DNA from: Tardiphaga robiniae
Lineage (GTDB): Bacteria; Pseudomonadota; Alphaproteobacteria; Rhizobiales; Xanthobacteraceae
DNA: 64,000 bases
Assembly: GCF_013359755.1 (NCBI RefSeq)
Contig: NZ_JABMCJ010000072.1
Span: 124,001 to 188,000 of the forward strand
Direction: 5' to 3'
The notes beneath the pieces were generated by a model, which saw nothing but the letters and a program-made list of their open reading frames with translations, searched no databases and was not told the DNA's origin. This document shows positions 58,971-64,000 of this stretch, in pieces; the stretch's first letter is position 1; every line of letters begins with the position of its first letter. The position numbers and the translations under genes were made by a program.

Positions 58971-59417
58971 CGTGATGTCCTCCCAGACATAATGCCGGGT
59001 CTCGTCAAGCGGCCCAGCTTCATTTTGGTATCTATGAGTAGCAAGATCCGCTGCTGCATACTTGCCCAAGAGCGAAGCAGGCTTGCTCGACAGAGAACCC
59101 GTGCAAGATAATTTTCTCGTACATTGACGAAAAACCTGAACGGTATCTGGAAAGCCCGCGCCTTTCGCACTGCACACGGATCGCCGCACTGCGACCTAAG
59201 GGTGATGTTTCACTTGACGGGGCTGGTATCGAGTCAGAGGATCGACAAGGAGAAGTGAGTTACTCTGACCACAATTCACGAGCTGCGGGCTGTGCCGTTA
59301 CATATTGTTTCGCACATTTTTCCATATGTGCTTCGTTCGATATGTGCTTCGTTCTGTAAGTATAGTTCCGTCTCGTGACGAATTGTTACGTGATGACCTT
59401 TCATCGGTGAATTGTTC
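58971..59417. other. 447-base divergent regulatory region xoxF / AraC gene
   Basis: Contains no gene. It must hold both promoters. The main feature is a direct repeat at 59324-59354. The AT-rich segment around 59300-59420 is nearer the AraC gene. Confidence 0.5.
59324..59354. repeat. Tandem 15-base direct repeat, probable regulator site
   Basis: ATATGTGCTTCGTTC occurs exactly twice, 59324-59338 and 59340-59354, at a 16-base period, with a partial third element just upstream (CATATTGTTTCGCAC). AraC-family proteins bind such direct repeats, and the AraC gene starts 64 bases away, so autoregulation or xoxF control is likely. The assignment is inferred. Confidence 0.55.
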
Positions 59418-60395
59418 ATGTCCGATACGCTTAGTTCTCTCAGCACATCCGGATTGACGCCGACAAGGCAGATCCAGGTTTGGTCAGATGCCCTGACCGA
59501 TCTGTGCGGGCGATTTGACATCGATCCGCTGGAAGCATCCACATTCGATGCACTGATCAGCTGCACATCGGTTTCGCGGCTGAAATTGTGTCACATCGAG
59601 GCGAGCCAGCACCGAATCGGCCACGCGGCCCCGCGAATTCGGCAAAGCGATCATCCCTACGTGAAGATCGTGTTCCAAACTTATGGCGTTTCGCATTTCG
59701 AACAGGACAGTCGCCGGATCGATATCGGGCCCGGCGATTGCCTCGTCTATGATGTGTCGTGCCCGCATACCATCGTCAGCCCGGCCTTTACACGCCATGA
59801 CGTCGTGATCGTGCCCAAGGAGTTGCTGCATGAGCGCGGCCTCGGTGCGGGAAATCTGGCCGCCTGCAAACTGTCGGCGCGCGCCGGCACCGGGCGCATC
59901 GCACACGAATTCGTACAGGCCGCTTTCCACGAAGCGACCAGACTATCGCCAAACAGTGCCATCGGTGTTGCCGATTCACTGATTGATCTGTTGCTGTTGC
60001 CGCTGCGGGAAGTCGACATGACGCTTGATCGTGTCGGGCCGGAAGCCATGTATGTCCGTGCGCAGGGTTTCATTCGGGAACATTTGCGCGACCCCGAGCT
60101 CAGCATCGATCAGATTTCGACCGCATTGCATTGCACCAAACGTTATCTGCATATGCTGTTCAGCGACCGCGGGATAACTGTCAGCGACTATATCTGGCAG
60201 GCGCGGCTGCAGAATTGCCGGCAGGAACTGGAAGCGCAGAACGGAAAGACGATCACGGACGTCGCATTTTCCTGGGGCTTCTCAAGTTCCTCGCATTTCA
60301 GTCGCGTGTTCCGGAAGTATTTTGGCGTGGCTCCATCCGCGATACACAAGGCGCATCACGGCCATCAGCGGCCTGCTCTCACCGAAGAAGTGTAG
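59418..60395 (+). CDS. AraC-family transcriptional regulator
   Basis: About 325 residues. An N-terminal cupin-like sensory part (DPLEASTFDAL, YVKIVFQTYG, IDIGPGDCLVYD) is followed by a C-terminal AraC double helix-turn-helix (LSIDQISTALHCTKRYLH; ITDVAFSWGFSSSSHFS; FGVAPSAI). Divergent from xoxF and upstream of pqqA, so it probably controls C1/PQQ genes. The start at ATG 59418 has a weak ribosome site; TTG 59412 is possible. Similar N-terminal domain to FeaR/ activators of alcohol use. Confidence 0.93.
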   Translation: MSDTLSSLSTSGLTPTRQIQVWSDALTDLCGRFDIDPLEASTFDALISCTSVSRLKLCHIEASQHRIGHAAPRIRQSDHPYVKIVFQTYGVSHFEQDSRRIDIGPGDCLVYDVSCPHTIVSPAFTRHDVVIVPKELLHERGLGAGNLAACKLSARAGTGRIAHEFVQAAFHEATRLSPNSAIGVADSLIDLLLLPLREVDMTLDRVGPEAMYVRAQGFIREHLRDPELSIDQISTALHCTKRYLHMLFSDRGITVSDYIWQARLQNCRQELEAQNGKTITDVAFSWGFSSSSHFSRVFRKYFGVAPSAIHKAHHGHQRPALTEEV

Positions 60396-60452
60396 TTACA
60401 TTTCGGTTGCCTGCACATTTTGCGCCGCAACCTGAGGAGTTAAGTTGAAAGA

Positions 60453-60482
60453 CGCCGCCTCACTGCTTATCGTGCGGCGGCG
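60453..60482 (+). promoter_or_regulatory. Hairpin in the pqqA leader
   Basis: CGCCGCC (60453-60459) pairs with GGCGGCG (60476-60482), loop 16 bases, ending 31 bases before pqqA. May control pqqA mRNA. No known riboswitch fold is recognised. Confidence 0.35.
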
Positions 60483-60513
60483 CAATCATCGCGCAAACTC
60501 TGAGGAGACCAAG

Positions 60514-60594
60514 ATGAGCTGGAAGACTCCGAAGATCGTGGAAGTGCAGGTCGGCATGGAAATCAACATGTACGCCTGCGCGGCCCGTAAGTGA
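60514..60594 (+). CDS. pqqA: PqqA, PQQ precursor peptide
   Basis: A 26-residue peptide MSWKTPKIVEVQVGMEINMY followed by ACAARK. The glutamate (E16) and tyrosine (Y20) of the E-x3-Y core, whose crosslink becomes PQQ, are present, as is the usual leader. ATG 60514 follows GAGGAG. It lies alone: no pqqB, C, D or E is in this window, so the rest of the pathway must be elsewhere. A TTG 23 codons upstream, in frame and with its own GAGGAG, could give an N-terminally longer form. Confidence 0.95.
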   Translation: MSWKTPKIVEVQVGMEINMYACAARK

Positions 60595-60620
60595 CAGATT
60601 GATCGTCTTGATCGATCTCT

Positions 60621-60652
60621 CCCGGCTCGCAGACTACGGTTTGTGAGCCGGG
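60621..60652 (+). terminator. Hairpin between pqqA and the EthD-like gene
   Basis: CCCGGCTCGCA pairs with TGTGAGCCGGG (11 pairs, one G-U) around a 10-base loop. Lies 26 bases after pqqA, between convergent genes. No T tract follows, so it may be a processing or two-way termination element. Confidence 0.4.
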
Positions 60653-60681
60653 CAGAGGCCGCTGAACGCGCGTTGCGATTG

Positions 60682-60990
60682 TCAGACGTCCTTCGTGTCG
60701 AAAATCAGAAGATCTACGCCGCCATCCGCAAAATTCGCGAGGTCGCCTGCTGCGGCCTGCCCTTCCGGCGAGGCGAGGCCAAGCTTGAGCGCCGCAACCG
60801 TTTCGAAATCCAGCGCGGCGACCAGATGAATATCGCTGTCGCCCGTCGGCGTTGTGACGCCCCCTGTGCTGACACCATAGTGTCTCAGCCCCGGAATCTT
60901 CTTTGCCAGCGGGATATGTACAGATTGATAGTATTTGTCGAAGGCTGCGGGCTTCTTCGGTGTTTTGTAGAGGACCAGGAGTCTCGCCAT
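60682..60990 (-). CDS. EthD-family protein
   Basis: About 102 residues from ATG 60990 (MARLLVLYKTPKKPAAFDKYY); GGAAGG lies 9 bases upstream. The dimeric alpha/beta ferredoxin-like fold of EthD is shown by FDKYYQSVHIPLAKKIPGLRHY and the closing strand LLIFDTK. Related proteins assist oxidations in ether or quinone metabolism, or act as small oxygenase partners. Convergent with pqqA and thus not in its operon. Confidence 0.85.
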   Translation of the reverse strand: MARLLVLYKTPKKPAAFDKYYQSVHIPLAKKIPGLRHYGVSTGGVTTPTGDSDIHLVAALDFETVAALKLGLASPEGQAAAGDLANFADGGVDLLIFDTKDV

Positions 60991-61165
60991 GGACATATCC
61001 TTCCCTGACTATTGGCACTAACGGCGCGCCGCATGCGTATAGCAACCGATCCTGGTGCGATGTTCAAGTCAATCGCAGAGACGTCTTCGCGGCTGGGCCA
61101 ATTTCGACTAGGCTCGCGCGGTGCATTATCTCTATATATACGCCTCTCTTCGATGACAGGATTGG

Positions 61166-62038
61166 ATGCAGGTGCAGCGCGGCGTCAGGACAGTCTACGC
61201 GGCGATTCTTGCATTCAGCACGCTGGCCGTGCCGCGCGCGCAGGCCGGTGACATCGATACCGAGCATATTTTCGGCTTCATGATCGGCAGTGACGTCGGC
61301 CGGGTGGGCGAGCGGGAATTCCAGAGCGAGACGACCGGGCGATTCGGCAAATCCGGCGGTCGCTATCGCGCGGGCGAGCAGGAATTCGAACTGGAGTTCG
61401 TTCCCGCCAAGGACATCCGCATTGAGATCGGCAGCAGTTTCTCAGCCCATCGGATCACTGGTGTTCCCGGATTCGCCGATCAGCGCACGCTGGCCTGGCA
61501 GGGGGCATCGCTGGACTTTCGCTACAGATTTCTTGATCGCGAGACGGCCCCCGTCGGCATGACGCTCGCGATCGACGCGCAGTTCAACGGGATCGACGAA
61601 ACGAGCGCAGCGCGGGTCAGGAGCTACGGCACTGGGCTGACGCTGGCCTTCGATCGAGAGATCGTCCCTGACGTTGCTGTTGCGGCACTCAATCTGATCT
61701 ATCAGCCGGAATGGACGCGCTATGTCGATACCGGAACGCGGGAACGCGAGGCGAGCATCGGAGCGGCGCTCGGCGTCATGATGCAGGTGCGCCCCGGCAT
61801 CCTTCTCGGCGGCGAGGCGCGCTATATGCGCCGATATGAAGGGATCGGTCTTGGCGAACTGTCTGGTCAGGCGCTGTTCGTCGGGCCAACCGCCTATGTC
61901 CAGCTTTCGGACCGGTCACGACTGACTGCAAGCTGGAGCACTCAAGTATGGGGCCGCTCCGAGGTGCCGGGATCGTCGCTGGATCTGGTCAATTTTGAGC
62001 GTCACCAGGCCCGTCTGGTTTACGGGATCAATTTTTAG
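61166..62038 (+). CDS. Predicted outer-membrane beta-barrel protein
   Basis: 290 residues with a signal peptide (cleavage after QAG near residue 28). The mature part has alternating strands (FELEFVPAKDIRIEIG, ASLDFRYRF, AALNLIYQPEWTRYV, YVQLSDRSRLTASWS) and ends in F, as outer-membrane barrels do. No specific family is recognised. Its place between pqqA and SoxYZ-like genes suggests a role in the same periplasmic metabolism. Confidence 0.65.
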   Translation: MQVQRGVRTVYAAILAFSTLAVPRAQAGDIDTEHIFGFMIGSDVGRVGEREFQSETTGRFGKSGGRYRAGEQEFELEFVPAKDIRIEIGSSFSAHRITGVPGFADQRTLAWQGASLDFRYRFLDRETAPVGMTLAIDAQFNGIDETSAARVRSYGTGLTLAFDREIVPDVAVAALNLIYQPEWTRYVDTGTREREASIGAALGVMMQVRPGILLGGEARYMRRYEGIGLGELSGQALFVGPTAYVQLSDRSRLTASWSTQVWGRSEVPGSSLDLVNFERHQARLVYGINF

Positions 62039-62117
62039 CCTGGAAATCGCCGAAACTTCGCGCTGACGGGCGCGTATTTCAGATGTTATCGTCCGGTGAA
62101 CGATCTGGGATGCCGAC

Positions 62118-62327
62118 ATGAATATGATCAATCTGGTCCTGACAGTCTGCGCGGTGATGTCGCCAAACACCTGCGAAGAGCGGAACCTGTCGTTCACGGC
62201 GGACTTCTCGCTGCATCAATGCGCGATGGCGGCGCCGCCCTACATCGCCCAGTGGATCGGCGAACATCCGAAATGGACCGCGGTGAAGTGGCGCTGCGAA
62301 TATCCGCATAGCCACGACAAGGCATGA
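62118..62327 (+). CDS. Small secreted/periplasmic Cys-containing protein, 69 aa
   Basis: MNMINLVLTVCAVMSPNTC looks like a short export signal, followed by FTADFSLHQCAMAAPPYIAQW and KWTAVKWRCEY. The cysteines suggest disulfides. Similar short proteins of unknown function occur in other Rhizobiales. No motif is diagnostic. Confidence 0.6.
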   Translation: MNMINLVLTVCAVMSPNTCEERNLSFTADFSLHQCAMAAPPYIAQWIGEHPKWTAVKWRCEYPHSHDKA

Positions 62328-62330
62328 TCG

Positions 62331-62687
62331 CTACTTGTTGCAGTCCTGCAGGTCCTTGTCCGCAATCGAGAAGACCGCATCGGCCTTGATCTCGATATTC
62401 CTGACCACGCACTGGCGCGCCTCGGAATAGCTGACCTTGGCGTCGTAACTGCCGGGCTCTATCCCCGTGATTCGCAGCCGCTCGTCGTGATCGACTTCCT
62501 TATCCTTGTCCGCCAATGTCAGGTTGGCGCTCCATTGCTGCTTTCCAGCTGGGGATAGCTGGAACCCAGTAATGGTTGATGTCGTCAGGTTCCAGAGCCG
62601 AATGCCCTTGCCGGCTTTGCCTTGAGCATGAGCATGGCCTGCAATGAGCAGCAGTATGACAGCCATCGATAGAGATGCGCGTGACAT
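62331..62687 (-). CDS. Secreted hypothetical protein, 118 aa
   Basis: ATG 62687 follows GGAGGGG. A signal peptide (MSRASLSMAVILLLIAGHAHA) is followed by a small beta-rich domain with TSTITGFQLSP and two cysteines near the end (RQCVVRNIE and LQDCNK), a pattern of an Ig-like or DUF-type periplasmic domain. Minus strand, divergent from the next gene. Role unknown. Confidence 0.65.
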   Translation of the reverse strand: MSRASLSMAVILLLIAGHAHAQGKAGKGIRLWNLTTSTITGFQLSPAGKQQWSANLTLADKDKEVDHDERLRITGIEPGSYDAKVSYSEARQCVVRNIEIKADAVFSIADKDLQDCNK

Positions 62688-62790
62688 GTCCCCTCCATAT
62701 CTGTTCGGCTTATTGAGCCGTTTCGTTTTCTTAGTATAGTTTGCCAGTCGTCTTCGCCAGCTTTGCGAGGCTCTCGTGGGACCCGATCGA

Positions 62791-63132
62791 ATGACAGGAT
62801 ATCTCGTCGCGTTTGCGGCCGTTACCGTTTTGTCGGGGTCAGCAAGGGCGGCGGAGGTCAATGACTATCCGACCTCCGCCCGCGCCGAATATGTGTTTGG
62901 CTGCATGAAAGCGAATGGCGAGACCCGGCAATCGATCGAACAATGCTCATGCTCGATCGATGTCGTGGCGTCGCTGGTGCCCTATACCCGCTATATCACG
63001 GCGGAAACGGCACTGAGCATGTCGCAGGTGCGCGGCAATCTGAGCGCCCAGTTCCGAACCTCGGAACAGGCTAACAGCGCCATCAATGACGTCAGGCGCG
63101 CCCAGGCCGAGGCTGAAGTGCGCTGCTTCTAG
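62791..63132 (+). CDS. Secreted Cys-rich hypothetical protein, 113 aa
   Basis: ATG 62791 begins a signal peptide (MTGYLVAFAAVTVLSGSARA). The mature part has FGCMKANG, EQCSCSIDVV and a C-terminal RCF, so two or more disulfides are likely. The body is helical. Similar small proteins are found beside quinoprotein genes in related genomes, but no function is known. Convergent with the SoxYZ-like gene. Confidence 0.65.
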   Translation: MTGYLVAFAAVTVLSGSARAAEVNDYPTSARAEYVFGCMKANGETRQSIEQCSCSIDVVASLVPYTRYITAETALSMSQVRGNLSAQFRTSEQANSAINDVRRAQAEAEVRCF

Positions 63133-63158
63133 CGCTCCGCTCTGCATGATGCGCTGCA

Positions 63159-63989
63159 CTACATGCCGGAGCCATTGACCTTCCACTCATGCCTGAACTG
63201 ATGCCCGTCAGTGTCCTTGGCCTCGGCGCGGAACGTCTTTGCGCCATTTGAGACGTAAGTGAATCGAATATTCGGGTCTTCGGAGATCGAGATGCCGCCC
63301 TCCACCGACAGGACCGGGCTGTTGTCCTGCCAAAGCTGGAGCCGGTCGACATAGAGGGCCGGGATATAGAGTTGCGAGACCTGATCCATCTGCAGGCCGG
63401 AATTATTGGGGTGGCCGATCATGACCTGCGCCTCGCGCGTACCGCTTTTTTCCTCGTTTTGCGCTCCAGCAAACTCCCTGTAGCGCATCTGGCCCAACCG
63501 GCCCTTGGCCTCTTCGGCATTCTTCGCCGCCGGCGCAGAGCAGCCACCGGATGCCTTCACATAGGTTTGCACCACATGGAGTTTGCCGTCACTGGTCTCC
63601 GCGACGGCATGGACGTTGGTGTAATTGTTGATACGGACACGCGTTGAAATCTCCGAGACATTGGCGTCGGCCCCGAGCTTGAATTTCGCGGCCATAGGCG
63701 CCGGGTTCTGGTCGATCACCAGCGTGATCGTCACCACCCGCGAGCGTGCGTCGAATGTCGGCTTGAGGCGCAACGTCACCGGCACGATGGCAGCATCCTC
63801 CGCGCGCGTCGGCATCTCGAGTGCGATCAGGTTGCTGCCGTCTTCCATCGGTCGGCTGTCGAAAATATCCTGCACCAGCCCCGGCCATGGATCGTAAGGC
63901 TCCGGACCGGCCGCGGACACAGAATGCGGACTGAGTACGGCGCTCAGCAGGATGGCGGCACAGACGCTGCGGATTGCAAATTCCGGCAT
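63159..63989 (-). CDS. Quinoprotein dehydrogenase-associated SoxYZ-like carrier
   Basis: 276 residues. Signal peptide ends near residue 26. A SoxY-like domain (30-150) ends in GGCSAP with the carrier cysteine C150, and a SoxZ-like domain (about 175-276) follows (AQVMIGHPNNSGLQ, FRHEWKVNGSGM). In Sox systems SoxYZ carries sulfur on this Cys; in the fused form beside quinoprotein dehydrogenases its cargo is unknown. The gene reaches the right edge region, and its promoter lies outside. Confidence 0.92.
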   Translation of the reverse strand: MPEFAIRSVCAAILLSAVLSPHSVSAAGPEPYDPWPGLVQDIFDSRPMEDGSNLIALEMPTRAEDAAIVPVTLRLKPTFDARSRVVTITLVIDQNPAPMAAKFKLGADANVSEISTRVRINNYTNVHAVAETSDGKLHVVQTYVKASGGCSAPAAKNAEEAKGRLGQMRYREFAGAQNEEKSGTREAQVMIGHPNNSGLQMDQVSQLYIPALYVDRLQLWQDNSPVLSVEGGISISEDPNIRFTYVSNGAKTFRAEAKDTDGHQFRHEWKVNGSGM

Positions 63990-64000
63990 GGTACGGCCCT

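Noticed and set aside
60563-61045. 160-codon minus-strand frame between pqqA and the OMP gene
   Set aside because: It overlaps the EthD-like gene, which has a good ribosome site and domain pattern, and it runs through the pqqA region.

Overview
The window reads as a chromosomal segment of an alphaproteobacterium of the Bradyrhizobium / Rhodopseudomonas / Afipia / Tardiphaga group. This is an inference from gene content: a form IC Calvin operon with cbbX, a XoxF lanthanide-type methanol dehydrogenase cluster, a quinoprotein-associated SoxYZ-like carrier, a phosphoketolase/acetate kinase pair behind an Fnr/FixK-type box, several high-affinity ABC systems, and many tiny proteins of a kind common in Bradyrhizobium relatives. 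I saw no tRNA, rRNA, transposase, integrase or CRISPR array.

Layout. 1-1875: the end of a sugar-related gene and a GH130 glycosidase/phosphorylase. 1990-8534: a loose series of small genes (cold shock protein, DUF551-like proteins, unknowns), a GT4 glycosyltransferase and a gene fragment. 8837-9994: a receiver plus HWE-type histidine kinase. 10201-18155 (minus): cbbFPTALSX, with a frameshifted, truncated cbbR where the divergent activator should be (18310-18480). 18507-30560 (minus): a catabolic cluster of unknown substrate (thiolase-like protein without the usual Cys, DUF35 partner, acyl-CoA ligase, NTF2-like protein, class III aminotransferase, HyuB/HyuA, orphan family 5 binding protein, MocR regulator). 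30797-33820 (minus): an Mla-type lipid ABC system whose MCE protein is fused to an auxiliary-lipoprotein domain. 34259-39218 (plus): eRF1-like protein, phosphoketolase, acetate kinase, small protein and GNAT, behind candidate EcfG and Fnr/FixK sites. 39393-54306: amide and amino-acid uptake and hydrolysis, comprising a Liv-type ABC transporter, an amidase, a signal-less binding protein, MarR, RidA, an AraC-formamidase fusion, a second formamidase, and a polar amino-acid ABC transporter. 54719-63989: C1 oxidation, comprising gfa, GSH-dependent formaldehyde dehydrogenase, cytochrome c, xoxF, a divergent AraC regulator, pqqA, EthD-like and envelope proteins, and the SoxYZ-like carrier.

How the parts fit. 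XoxF would oxidise methanol in the periplasm with PQQ and a lanthanide, passing electrons to the adjacent cytochrome c. Formaldehyde is captured by glutathione (Gfa, FrmA) and taken toward formate and CO2, which the cbb operon can fix. The amide block would release carboxylates and ammonia from short amides. Phosphoketolase plus acetate kinase converts Calvin/pentose intermediates to acetate and ATP, probably under low oxygen. The most unusual items are the AraC-formamidase fusion, the decayed cbbR beside an intact cbb operon, the uncharacterised HyuAB/ligase/Cys-less-thiolase cluster, and the regulatory structures around xoxF and pqqA.
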